The notes beneath the pieces were generated by a model. That model did not search any database. It was not told the origin of the DNA and saw only the letters and a list, made by a program, of their open reading frames with translations. Of a DNA stretch of 64,000 nt, positions 7,357-15,705 are shown piece after piece. Numbering within the stretch: position 1 is the stretch's first letter; each line of letters opens with the position of its first letter. This DNA is from Candidatus Competibacteraceae bacterium (lineage in GTDB: Bacteria; Pseudomonadota; Gammaproteobacteria; Competibacterales; Competibacteraceae). Location: assembly GCA_016713505.1 (NCBI GenBank), contig JADJPA010000001.1, forward strand, positions 310,001 to 374,000. The letters are read 5' to 3'. The translations under genes and the position numbers were made by a program.

Positions 7357-8448
7357 TCAAACGTTGAACCGGAAGTGCATCACATCGCCTTCCTGCACGA
7401 CATACTCCTTGCCTTCTAGCCGCCATTTACCGGCCTCGCGAGCGCCGGCTTCGCCGTGATAGGCGATGTAATCAGCGTAAGCGATCACCTCGGCCCGAAT
7501 GAAACCCCGCTCGAAATCGGTATGAATCACGCCGGCCGCTTGCGGCGCGGTGGAGCCGGCCCGCACCGTCCAAGCTCGGACCTCCTTGGGTCCGGCCGTG
7601 AAATACGTTTCCAAGCCCAACAGCGCGTAGGCCGCGTGAATCACCCGATCCAAACCGGGTTCGGTCAAGCCGTAATCGGCCAGAAATTCCGTTTTATCCG
7701 CATCATCCAATTCGGCCAGTTCAGCTTCGATGGCCGCGCACACCGGCACCACGCCAGCGCCTTCCAAGCGGGCGATTTCTCGCACCTGATCCAAAAGCGG
7801 GTTGTTCTCAAAGCCGTCTTCGGCGACGTTGGCCACATAAAGCACCGGTTTGCCGGTCAGTAAAAACAATTCGCGCAACGGTTCGCGTTCTTCGGCGGCG
7901 AGCGCCAAGGTGCGCAACGGCACGCCGGTGTCCAAATGCGCTTGCACCCGCTCCAAAACCGCCTTGCGTTCCAGCGCTTCCCGGCCGCCGGCCTTGGCCG
8001 CTTTCTCGGCGCGCAACAGCGCTTTTTCGACCGTCGCCAAGTCGGCCAGCGCCAGTTCGGTATTGATCGTTTCGATATCGGAGCGCGGGTTGACCTTGCC
8101 GGAGACGTGAATCACATCATCGTTCGCGAAGCAGCGCACGACCTGCGCGATAGCGTCGGTTTCGCGGATGTGGCCCAGGAATTGATTGCCCAATCCTTCG
8201 CCCTTGGACGCGCCCGCCACCAAGCCGGCGATATCGACGAATTCCACCGTGGTCGGCACGATTTTCTGCGGTTTGACGATGGTGGCCAGCGCCTGCAAGC
8301 GCGGGTCGGGCACCGCCACCACGCCGACGTTGGGGTCGATGGTGCAGAATGGATAATTCTCGGCTTGAATGCCGGCCTTGGTCAGCGCGTTGAACAAAGT
8401 GGATTTGCCGACGTTCGGCAGGCCGACGATGCCGCATTGGATGCCCAT
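7357..8448 (-). CDS. ychF: Ribosome-associated ATPase YchF
   Basis: Obg-related P-loop ATPase (redox/translation regulator) that binds ribosomes. The 363-aa product is full length. The G1 loop is GLPNVGKST (residues 8-16). The specificity motif NKxD of GTPases is replaced by NVAED near residue 205, consistent with ATP preference, and DIAGLV serves as the switch II region. The C-terminal TGS domain ends in GKEYVVQEGDVMHFRFNV. It lies 15 bases downstream of pth on the minus strand, the usual pth-ychF pairing. Confidence 0.97.
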   Translation of the reverse strand: MGIQCGIVGLPNVGKSTLFNALTKAGIQAENYPFCTIDPNVGVVAVPDPRLQALATIVKPQKIVPTTVEFVDIAGLVAGASKGEGLGNQFLGHIRETDAIAQVVRCFANDDVIHVSGKVNPRSDIETINTELALADLATVEKALLRAEKAAKAGGREALERKAVLERVQAHLDTGVPLRTLALAAEEREPLRELFLLTGKPVLYVANVAEDGFENNPLLDQVREIARLEGAGVVPVCAAIEAELAELDDADKTEFLADYGLTEPGLDRVIHAAYALLGLETYFTAGPKEVRAWTVRAGSTAPQAAGVIHTDFERGFIRAEVIAYADYIAYHGEAGAREAGKWRLEGKEYVVQEGDVMHFRFNV

Positions 8449-8463
8449 GATGGAGTTTGTGAC

Positions 8464-9141
8464 TCAGGTTGCGGAAGGAGCCGCCGGAGCGGGGGAGGGT
8501 TCGACGCGCCGGCTGTGCAAGACTTGCATGGCTTTAGCCCAATCGCCGGCGGCGATGCGCGGCAACTCGCGCAGCGAATCGGCGATGGCGTCCTCGACCA
8601 GCACCCGTTCCGCCTGCGGCGCGCGGCGCAGCACGTAGTCCAAAACGTCGCGGCTGTCGCCGGGATGGCCGATACCGAGCCGCAGGCGCGCGAAGTCGTT
8701 GCCGCCCAGCTGCGCGATCAGATCGCGCAAGCCGTTGTGCCCGCCGTGCCCGCCGGCCCGCTTCAAGCGCGCCGTGCCCACCGGTAAGTCCAGATCGTCG
8801 TGCACCACCAGAATTTCGGGCAACGCGATGCGGTGAAAACGGGCCAGCGCCGCGACCGCCTGACCGCTGCGGTTCATAAAGGTCATCGGTTTGAGCAGCC
8901 ACACCTCCCGTCCGTCCAGCACGATGCGGCAAGCGTCGCCGTGATATTTGGCTTCGGGACGAAAGTGTCCGGACTGCTGGCGGACCAGTGCGTCGGCCAG
9001 CCAAAAACCCGCGTTATGGCGGGTTTCGGCGTATTGTGGACCCGGATTACCCAAGCCCACGACCAACCGAAGCGGCGATAATCGTTCGTTGCTTTCGCCT
9101 CGCGCGAAGGTTGTATTGGACGTGGGCAAAGGAACGGACAA
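8464..9141 (-). CDS. pth: Peptidyl-tRNA hydrolase
   Basis: Releases tRNA from peptidyl-tRNA that drops off ribosomes. Landmarks are LVVGLGNPGPQYAETRHNAGF with the catalytic His in TRHNAGF, FMNRSG, VHDDLDLP and GGHGGHNGLRD. The frame opens with a TTG at 9159 overlapping the rplY stop, but GGGAG followed by a 6-base spacer points to a second TTG at 9141, giving 225 aa. Either form adds about 30 residues before the usual N-terminus and a Pro/Ala-rich tail, so it is longer than the roughly 195-aa enterobacterial enzyme. No ATG is available upstream of the conserved core, so a TTG start is likely real. Confidence 0.93.
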   Translation of the reverse strand: MSVPLPTSNTTFARGESNERLSPLRLVVGLGNPGPQYAETRHNAGFWLADALVRQQSGHFRPEAKYHGDACRIVLDGREVWLLKPMTFMNRSGQAVAALARFHRIALPEILVVHDDLDLPVGTARLKRAGGHGGHNGLRDLIAQLGGNDFARLRLGIGHPGDSRDVLDYVLRRAPQAERVLVEDAIADSLRELPRIAAGDWAKAMQVLHSRRVEPSPAPAAPSAT

Positions 9142-9155
9142 GGGATGCTCCCAGC

Positions 9156-9791
9156 TCAAGCCTCGGGCGTCGCCGCCGCGGCATCCGCGCCCGGCTCTTC
9201 TTCGCCGCCTTTCGCATGATGGATGCTGACCACGACGATATCCTGTTCGGAGCCGGCTTCGATTTGGGTGGCCAACGCCACGCCGGCCGGCAACGAAATC
9301 TGCGAAAGATGCAGGGCGTCACCGATCCCCAATTCGAGGATATCGACCTCAATGAATTCTGGGAGATCCTTGGGCAAACAGGTGATTTCGACATCGATCA
9401 ACGCGCGGCTGACGATGCCGCCCTGTTGCTTGACGCCGCGCGCTGTTTCCTCGTTGAGAAAGTGTAGCGGTACATGTACCCGCAGCTTACGGTCGGCGCT
9501 GACCCGCAAAAAGTCGATATGCAGGATCGTCGGCTTGAAAGGATGACGCTGCATGTCGCGCAGCACGACGCTTTCGCTGCGCTCGCCGAAATTTAGAGTC
9601 AGGACATGCGAGTAGACGGCCTCATTTTTCAATTGGTTGAGCACGTCCAGATGATTCAGGACCAACGGTTGCGGGTCCTGCCCGCCGCCGTACACAATGG
9701 CCGGCACCTTACCGGCGCGGCGCAGGCGGCGGCTCGCACCTTTCCCCAAATCACCGCGCGGTTCGGCTTTCAATTCAAAGGTAACGCTCAT
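9156..9791 (-). CDS. rplY: 50S ribosomal protein L25/general stress protein Ctc
   Basis: The 5S rRNA-binding protein bL25 in its long CTC/TL5 form: an N-terminal L25 domain (starting MSVTFELKAEPRGDLGKGAS) followed by a beta-rich C-terminal domain and an acidic Ala-rich tail, 211 aa in total. The ATG at 9791 is chosen over a GTG at 9800 because GGAG lies 8 bases before it. It sits between prs and pth on the minus strand; its stop overlaps the first possible pth start. The prs-rplY-pth-ychF order is widespread in gammaproteobacteria. Confidence 0.96.
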   Translation of the reverse strand: MSVTFELKAEPRGDLGKGASRRLRRAGKVPAIVYGGGQDPQPLVLNHLDVLNQLKNEAVYSHVLTLNFGERSESVVLRDMQRHPFKPTILHIDFLRVSADRKLRVHVPLHFLNEETARGVKQQGGIVSRALIDVEITCLPKDLPEFIEVDILELGIGDALHLSQISLPAGVALATQIEAGSEQDIVVVSIHHAKGGEEEPGADAAAATPEA

Positions 9792-9889
9792 CGAAATCAC
9801 TCCATCGGGTTAAAAAAACACGACGCGCCCGCGACCAGGCACGTCGTTTGGGTGAGCCGCCCACTCGGTCGAGTGACGCGGGATACAGC

Positions 9890-10825
9890 CTACATGAACA
9901 GGGAGCTGACGGATTCCTCAAGATGAATGCGGCGCATGGTTTCGGCCAACAGCCCGGCCACGCTGATCTGGCGAATGTTCGGACAAGCGAGCGCTTCAGG
10001 TCGCAGCGGGATGGTATCGGTGATGACCAGTTCGTCCAGCATCGAGGTGCGGATATTGGTGACCGCCGAACCGGACAGCACCGCGTGGGTGCAGTAAGCG
10101 CGCACCGAGGCGGCGCCCCATTCCTTCAACGCCTTGGCGGCCAGGCACAAGGTGCCGGCGGTGTCCACCATGTCGTCCACCACGATGCAATGCTGGCCTT
10201 CGACATCGCCGATGACGTGCATGACTTGTGCCTGATTCGGCGCCGGTCGGCGCTTGTCGATGATCGCCAGCTCGGAATCGTCCAAGCGCTTGGCGAGGGC
10301 GCGGGCGCGCACCACGCCGCCGACGTCCGGCGACACCACCATCAGATCGCCGAGCTGCTGGTCGCGGATATCGCTCAACACCATCGGCGTGGCATAGATA
10401 TTGTCCACCGGCAGATCGAAGAAACCTTGGATCTGATCGGCGTGTAAGTCCACCGTCAGCACCCGGTCCACGCCCACGCTGGTGATCATGTTGGCGACCA
10501 CCTTGGCGGAAATCGGCACCCGCGCCGAACGCGGCCGGCGATCCTGCCGGGAATAGCCGAAGTAGGGGATGACCGCCGTGACCCGCACCGCCGAGGAGCG
10601 CCGCAGCGCATCGGCCATCACCAGCAATTCCATGATGTTGTCGTTGGTGGGATAGCAGGTGGGCTGGACGATGAAGACATCCTTGCCGCGCACGTTCTCC
10701 ATCAGCTCGACCATGACTTCACCATCGCTGAAGCGGCCGACCACCGCCTGACCGAGCGGCAGTTGGAGATGATGGACGATATCGCGGGCCAGTTTTGGAT
10801 GGGCGTTGCCCGCGAATACCATCAT
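9890..10825 (-). CDS. prs: Ribose-phosphate pyrophosphokinase
   Basis: Makes PRPP from ribose 5-phosphate and ATP for purine, pyrimidine, His, Trp and NAD synthesis. The 311-aa product has GRFSDGEVMVELMENVRG, PYFGYSRQDRRPRSARVP (flexible/ATP loop), VDLHADQIQGFF and the PRPP-binding VVDDMVDTAGT. GAAGG upstream supports ATG 10825 (or the adjacent ATG at 10822); the frame extends to a GTG at 10840 that adds residues not found in relatives. Downstream of tRNA-Gln and ispE, in the usual lolB-ispE-prs order. Confidence 0.97.
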   Translation of the reverse strand: MMVFAGNAHPKLARDIVHHLQLPLGQAVVGRFSDGEVMVELMENVRGKDVFIVQPTCYPTNDNIMELLVMADALRRSSAVRVTAVIPYFGYSRQDRRPRSARVPISAKVVANMITSVGVDRVLTVDLHADQIQGFFDLPVDNIYATPMVLSDIRDQQLGDLMVVSPDVGGVVRARALAKRLDDSELAIIDKRRPAPNQAQVMHVIGDVEGQHCIVVDDMVDTAGTLCLAAKALKEWGAASVRAYCTHAVLSGSAVTNIRTSMLDELVITDTIPLRPEALACPNIRQISVAGLLAETMRRIHLEESVSSLFM

Positions 10826-10877
10826 GCGACCTTCGTACACGACGAGTTTGCCCCGCTGTCAGTTGGCTTTGGGAGGG

Positions 10878-10952
10878 TGGCTGGGCCGCCAGGATTCGAA
10901 CCTGGGAATGCCGGATCCAAAATCCGGTGCCTTACCGCTTGGCGACGGCCCA
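10878..10952 (-). tRNA. tRNA-Gln (TTG anticodon)
   Basis: The minus strand gives a 75-nt cloverleaf with encoded CCA: acceptor TGGGCCG/CGGCCCA, D arm CGCCAAGCGGTAAGGC, anticodon loop TTTTGGA with TTG reading CAA, and T arm CCAGGTTCGAATCCTGG. It sits between ispE and prs, a position also occupied by tRNA-Gln in related genomes. Confidence 0.95.
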
Positions 10953-10968
10953 AGAATTCCGTAGCGCT

Positions 10969-11841
10969 TCAGGTGGGTACATCACGCTCCCGCGGCAAGC
11001 GCGCGTGCAACGGCGAACGGTTGCGTCCTCGGGTGATGAATCCAGTCAACCCCGGCGGCAACTGGCTCAAAACCCGCCCGGCACTGGCCTGATCGGAAAA
11101 GGCGGCAAAAACGCACGCCCCGGTACCGGTCAAGCGCGCCGGTCCATGCCGTGACAACCAGGCCGCGGCGGCGGCGACTTCCGGATGGCGACGGTAAACG
11201 ACTGTCTCGCAATCGTTGCCGCCGGCGCCCTGTAAGAAGTCGGATATTCTGATGGGGGGTGAGTTTCTTGTCAATTCCGAGTCGGCAAAGATAGCGTCGG
11301 TGGCGACGTGGCAGCCCGGCGTCAGCACCAGGAACCACGGTTCGTCGAGATCGATGGCGGTCAGTTGTTCCCCGACCCCTTCCGCCCAAGCGGCCCGACC
11401 GCGCACGAATACCGGCACGTCAGCGCCCAGCCGCAAGCCCAATTCGGCCAGTTCAGCCAGCGTCAAGCCCGTTTGCCAAACGTGATTCAACGCCACCAGC
11501 GTGGTGGCGGCGTCGGAGCTGCCGCCGCCGAGGCCGCCGCCGAGTGGCAACTGCTTGGCGATGCGGATGGTCGCGCCCGCGCGCTGGGCTGTCGCTTGCT
11601 GCAAAAGGCGGGCGGCGCGGACGGTCAAATCAGCGTCCGGGGGTACGCCAGCCACCTCGCCCACCCGCTCGATGCGGCCGTCCTCTCGCGGAGAAAACCA
11701 CAACCAGTCGCAGCAGTCCAAAAACTGGAAGACGGTCTGTAACAAGTGATAACCGTCCGCTCGTCGCCCGACGATTCGCAGCATCAGGTTGAGCTTGGCC
11801 GGCGCGGGCCAGGCGGCGGGCTCCAGAGTTAGAGAGTCCAT
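10969..11841 (-). CDS. ispE: 4-diphosphocytidyl-2-C-methyl-D-erythritol kinase
   Basis: GHMP kinase that phosphorylates CDP-methylerythritol in the MEP isoprenoid pathway; ispD and ispF for the neighbouring steps lie at 23.5-24.7 kb. The 290-aa protein starts MDSLTLEPAAWPAPAKLNLM with the PAKLNL motif and has the ATP loop LPLGGGLGGGSSDAA near residue 95. Its start overlaps the end of lolB by 13 bases, indicating coupled translation. Confidence 0.96.
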   Translation of the reverse strand: MDSLTLEPAAWPAPAKLNLMLRIVGRRADGYHLLQTVFQFLDCCDWLWFSPREDGRIERVGEVAGVPPDADLTVRAARLLQQATAQRAGATIRIAKQLPLGGGLGGGSSDAATTLVALNHVWQTGLTLAELAELGLRLGADVPVFVRGRAAWAEGVGEQLTAIDLDEPWFLVLTPGCHVATDAIFADSELTRNSPPIRISDFLQGAGGNDCETVVYRRHPEVAAAAAWLSRHGPARLTGTGACVFAAFSDQASAGRVLSQLPPGLTGFITRGRNRSPLHARLPRERDVPT

Positions 11842-12476
11842 TGCTCGATCGCCAGCTTGACGCTCAATTCCTGGCGGCGGGCCGTGATGCGGGCGGGTAA
11901 CTCGCGGGAGGGGGCCGGCGCGTAGGCTGGATAGTCGATGGTCCAGCCCTGCTGTTCCAGATGAGTCAAACGGCCGCTCCCATCAACTTGCAGTGCGGTG
12001 ATGGGGCCGGGTCCCGGCAGGCCGCGAATCCAGTAACGCAGGCCATCGACCGGAAGGCGCACGCCGAGGGATCGCTCCAGCAGGGTATCGGGGTCTGGAG
12101 CGGTCTGGTTTTGACCGTCCTGGGTTTGCAGGCTGACCTGCCGCCCGCCGCCCTGGATCAGCACCCGACCCTGGCCGAGCGGGCCGATCAGGTCGATGCG
12201 GTAGTCCGGTTCTTCCTGAGTCCATTGAAAATGGGCGTGCCAGCCGTCCTGACCGTTCACCACGCCGATGCGGCCGACCGCCTGCCAGTGGTTCAGGCGC
12301 GCCAGCTCCTTCTGGCGGGCGGTCCAGGCGTTTTGGTCGCCGGAAGGTGTCGGCGGTGAAATGGCGCAGCCTGTCAGCCACCCGATGGCCAGCACGGCGA
12401 GCCAACGAACGACGTAGCGGGTCGCCGGTCTGGCTGGGGAGGAGAGGGGGAAGCAACGATCCAACGGTGAACGCAT
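11829..12476 (-). CDS. lolB: Outer-membrane lipoprotein localization protein LolB
   Basis: Receives lipoproteins from LolA and inserts them in the outer membrane. The 215-aa precursor has an unusually long, Arg-containing N-region, then a hydrophobic stretch WLAVLAIGWLTGC with the lipobox LTGC (Cys near residue 37). The mature part begins AISPPTPSGDQ, and NHWQAVGRIGVV and QGWTIDYPAY match LolB. Shorter starts inside the N-region are possible. The lolB-ispE overlap and the neighbouring hemA reproduce the common gammaproteobacterial arrangement. Confidence 0.92.
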   Translation of the reverse strand: MRSPLDRCFPLSSPARPATRYVVRWLAVLAIGWLTGCAISPPTPSGDQNAWTARQKELARLNHWQAVGRIGVVNGQDGWHAHFQWTQEEPDYRIDLIGPLGQGRVLIQGGGRQVSLQTQDGQNQTAPDPDTLLERSLGVRLPVDGLRYWIRGLPGPGPITALQVDGSGRLTHLEQQGWTIDYPAYAPAPSRELPARITARRQELSVKLAIEQWTL

Positions 12477-12485
12477 CGCCAGATT

Positions 12486-14228
12486 CTACCACCCAAACCG
12501 CTTCTGAAGTTCGCGCAGGTGGCGGCTGTCGGGCTGCTTGCTTAACCCCGATCGCCAGATCCGTCTGGCTTCCTCGCGCTGGCCGCTGACCCACAAGACC
12601 TCGCTGAGATGGGCGGCGATCTCGGCGTCTGGATTGATGCGGTAGGCCCGGCGCAAGAACTCCAGAGACTTGACTGGATTGCCCAAGCGATATTGGATCC
12701 AACCCATGCTGTCGAGCACGGCGGCGTCCTCGGGTAATAGCGTCAGGGCCTGTTCGATGTAACCCAACGCTTCCTGATGGCGGTCGGTGCGATCGGCCAA
12801 GGTATAACCGAGCGCATTCAGCGCTTGGCCGTTCTTGGGGTCGATGACCAGAATGGCGCGCAGATCGCGCTCCAGAACGTCCAGTCGGCTGAGCCGCTCG
12901 GCCATCAGCGCGCGCGCGTAGAGCAGATCCTTGTCGTTGGGATGGAGCGCCAGCGCCCGATCGAGCGTGTCGAACGCCTCCTGATTGTGGTCCGCTTCCC
13001 GCAGCGCCTCCGATTCGGCGAGGTAGAGATTGATGCTGCTTTGCGGGTTGCCGCGGCGTAGGGAATCGAAATGCTGGACGACCGTATCGGTATTTTCCAG
13101 TTTGGCTAATACCACGCCCAGGCGCATCTGCGCGTTCAAGTAACGCTCCTCGTTCTTGACCTTGCCATACCATTCGCGCGCCTTGGCGTAAGCCCCGCGC
13201 TGTTCCTCGATCCGACCCAGTTCATAATAGGCATCCGCCAGCCGAGCATTGCGCTTGATCAAATCCAGAAAATAGCTTTGCGCCAAGTCGAACTGACGGG
13301 TTTCCGCCGCCAGCAGGCCAAGCGCGTAGATGGATTCGGTATCCTTGGGGTTTTGATTGAGCAGGATCGAAAACTCGCGGCGCGCCTTGTCCAGTTGGCC
13401 GGCCTCGATCAGCAAGCGAGCGTAGTTCATTCTCAGGTTGCGGTCGCGAGGCAAATTGCCAACCGCCTTGGTCAATCCCGCCAGCGCCGCGTCGTTGGCG
13501 CCCCGGTCCAGCAGGATATGGGTTCGTAACTGATGGGCGGAGGCCAGTTTTGGATCGCGCGCCAAGGCCCGATCCAAACTGGCCAGCGCCTGATCGCGGT
13601 CGCCGGAAGCCGCCGCCAACAAGGCGAAGTAATATTGAGCGAAAGCCGAACCGGGATTGCGGTCGCGGAAATGTTTCATCACCCGCAGGGCCGCTGGTTT
13701 GTCGTCCGCCTGACTCAGCAGCGAAGCGAGAGTCGCATAGCCCTGCTGCTTGTCCTTGGCGCTGGCGAGCCGTCGGACCGTTTCCAGATACTCGGTAGCT
13801 TCATCCACTTGGCCGTTGCGCAACAGCGCCAGCGCCAGCGCCTGCCGGGCTTGATCGTTATCGGGGGCGAGCGTTTGCCAGCGTTTCGCCAGTTCCAGAG
13901 AGGCCGCGCTGTCTTTCATCAGCAGGGCCAACATGGTCGCGCGCTCGGCGATTTGCGGGTCTTGAGTGGATGTCGCCGCCTGACGATAATTGGCCAGCGC
14001 GACAGCGAGCTGGTCGCGTTTGCCGGCCAGCTCGGCCGCCAGGATTTGATAGGTCAGTTCCGCGCGGGGGCTGGGTTGCAACGGCGGGCGGATCTCAAAC
14101 TCCGGCGTCGGTTGTTCCGGCGCTTGCGCGTCCGCCGGTTGTTCCGGCGCTTGCGCGTCCACCACCGTGGCGCAACCGCTCAGCAGCAGCAGGCCGCCGA
14201 GGCTCAATAGCTTCAAGAATCTGTTCAT
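12486..14228 (-). CDS. TPR-repeat outer-membrane lipoprotein
   Basis: A 580-aa precursor with a lipoprotein signal peptide (MNRFLKLLSLGGLLLLSGCA; Cys19) followed by a Pro/Gln-rich linker and roughly a dozen TPR units filling the rest, for example RNGQVDEATEYLETVRRL, GANDAALAGLTKAV and LGNPVKSLEFLRRAYRINPD. The linker holds a tandem DAQAPEQP duplication. An orthologous TPR gene occupies the same place between hemA and lolB in pseudomonads. Probably a scaffold at the envelope; the partner is unknown. It precedes lolB by 9 bases and is divergent from hemA. Confidence 0.85.
   Translation of the reverse strand: MNRFLKLLSLGGLLLLSGCATVVDAQAPEQPADAQAPEQPTPEFEIRPPLQPSPRAELTYQILAAELAGKRDQLAVALANYRQAATSTQDPQIAERATMLALLMKDSAASLELAKRWQTLAPDNDQARQALALALLRNGQVDEATEYLETVRRLASAKDKQQGYATLASLLSQADDKPAALRVMKHFRDRNPGSAFAQYYFALLAAASGDRDQALASLDRALARDPKLASAHQLRTHILLDRGANDAALAGLTKAVGNLPRDRNLRMNYARLLIEAGQLDKARREFSILLNQNPKDTESIYALGLLAAETRQFDLAQSYFLDLIKRNARLADAYYELGRIEEQRGAYAKAREWYGKVKNEERYLNAQMRLGVVLAKLENTDTVVQHFDSLRRGNPQSSINLYLAESEALREADHNQEAFDTLDRALALHPNDKDLLYARALMAERLSRLDVLERDLRAILVIDPKNGQALNALGYTLADRTDRHQEALGYIEQALTLLPEDAAVLDSMGWIQYRLGNPVKSLEFLRRAYRINPDAEIAAHLSEVLWVSGQREEARRIWRSGLSKQPDSRHLRELQKRFGW
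14110..14160. repeat. 27-bp in-frame tandem duplication
   Basis: A 24-bp core (GGTTGTTCCGGCGCTTGCGC plus TCC on the plus strand) occurs at 14110-14133 and 14137-14160, a period of 27 bp. On the coding strand it duplicates DAQAPEQP in the linker just after the lipidated Cys of the TPR lipoprotein. Identical copies suggest a recent slippage or recombination event that changes tether length. Confidence 0.85.
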
Positions 14229-14439
14229 CAGTCAGCGATGTCTCTCGTTCGGCGCCGGCGTCTGAAACCACGCCCGAAACGGGTTGTACCAGCGGTCTAG
14301 CGGATTACTCAGTCACCGCGAGGGCCTCGCAGCGTGAGGGGCGGGCCGTTTGCATCATGCTCTAGCAATACGACCTTGTCATTGGACGGTTTTATCCCGC
14401 AGAATTCCATTATATTTCCGACCGATCCCATAAAGCCTT

Positions 14440-15705
14440 ATGTCTCTGCTGGCGCTTGGCCTCAACCACCGGACCGCGCCCGTCGATGTCCGCGAACGGG
14501 TGGCGTTCGCGCCCGAGCGGCTCGATACCGCCTTGCGGGACTTGCTCGACCACGGCGGCGCTCGCGAGGCGGCCATTCTATCGACCTGTAATCGTACGGA
14601 ACTTTATTGCGGTCTGAAAGAAGCCGACGATCGCCAAGTGGTGCAATGGTTGGGCGATTATCACCTGCTGCGGGCGGTGGATTTGCAACCGTACCTGTAC
14701 CAGCATTCTGGCCCGTGCGCCGTGCGCCACATCTTGCGGGTAGCCGCCGGCTTGGATTCGATGGTGCTAGGCGAGCCGCAGATTCTCGGTCAGGTCAAGG
14801 CCGCCTATCAAACCGCCAACAGCGCTGGCACTCTGGGTTCGCTGCTGGACCGACTGTTCCAGCACACTTTCGCGGTCGCCAAGCAGGTGCGCACCGACAC
14901 CCGCATCGGCGCCAGCCCGGTCTCGGTGGCCTTCGCGGCGGTCGGACTGGCCAAGCAGATTTTCGCCGACCTGCCCAAGCGCACCGCACTGCTGATCGGC
15001 GCGGGCGACACCACCGAACTGGTCGTCCGCCATTTGCACGAAAACGGCATCGGCCGACTGGTGGTCGCCAATCGCACGTTGGAGCGGGCGCACATCCTGG
15101 CAGCGGCTTTTTCCGGTTACGCCATCGCGTTGGATGAGATTCCCGCCCATCTCGGTGAGGCCGATATCGTCATCGCCGCCACCGCCAGCCCCGGTTTGAT
15201 GCTGACGGCGGCCCAAGTGCGCGCTTGCTTGAAACAGCGGCGGCGCCGGCCGATTTTCATGCTGGATTTGGCGGTGCCGCGCGATATCGAGCCAGCCGTG
15301 GCGGAGTTGAACGACGTCTATCTGTACACGGTGGACGATCTCAAGGACATCATTCAGGAAAATTTGCGCTCGCGACAGGCCGCTGCCGCGCAGGCCGAGG
15401 AAATCATCGACCATCAGGTCGAACACTTCATGGCTTGGGTGCGCGCTCAGGACAGCGTCGCCAGCATCAACGCGCTGCGCCAGCGGGCTGAAGCGGTGCG
15501 CGACGAAGCCCTGGCGCGCGCGCTGCGCCAGATCGAGCACGGCAAAAATCCCGCCGAGGCGTTACACCTTCTGGCCGATGCCTTGACCAACAAACTCATT
15601 CATCCGCCCTGCGCCGGCCTGCGCGAGGCCGCCGCCCGAGGCGATGCCGAAATGCTGAATTTGATCAAGAGCCTGTACCGGCTGAACGATGGAAATTCCC
15701 GCTGA
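14440..15705 (+). CDS. hemA: Glutamyl-tRNA reductase
   Basis: First step of C5-pathway heme synthesis: NADPH reduction of glutamyl-tRNA to glutamate-1-semialdehyde. The 421-aa protein has GLNHRTAPVDVRE, the nucleophile Cys50 in STCNRTELY, HILRVAAGLDSMVLGEPQIL, and the NADPH-binding LLIGAGDTTELV. It is divergent from the TPR lipoprotein, with 211 bases between them that must hold both promoters. The stop overlaps the prfA start (TGATG), giving hemA-prfA-prmC as in Escherichia coli. Confidence 0.98.
   Translation: MSLLALGLNHRTAPVDVRERVAFAPERLDTALRDLLDHGGAREAAILSTCNRTELYCGLKEADDRQVVQWLGDYHLLRAVDLQPYLYQHSGPCAVRHILRVAAGLDSMVLGEPQILGQVKAAYQTANSAGTLGSLLDRLFQHTFAVAKQVRTDTRIGASPVSVAFAAVGLAKQIFADLPKRTALLIGAGDTTELVVRHLHENGIGRLVVANRTLERAHILAAAFSGYAIALDEIPAHLGEADIVIAATASPGLMLTAAQVRACLKQRRRRPIFMLDLAVPRDIEPAVAELNDVYLYTVDDLKDIIQENLRSRQAAAAQAEEIIDHQVEHFMAWVRAQDSVASINALRQRAEAVRDEALARALRQIEHGKNPAEALHLLADALTNKLIHPPCAGLREAAARGDAEMLNLIKSLYRLNDGNSR

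Noticed and set aside
11983..13173. ORF of 396 aa overlapping lolB and the TPR gene.
   Set aside because: Arg/Gln-rich shadow frame over two genes whose own frames show clear motifs.
14375..14416. TTGGAC and TATATT before hemA.
   Set aside because: Spacing of 23 bases is too long for sigma-70.
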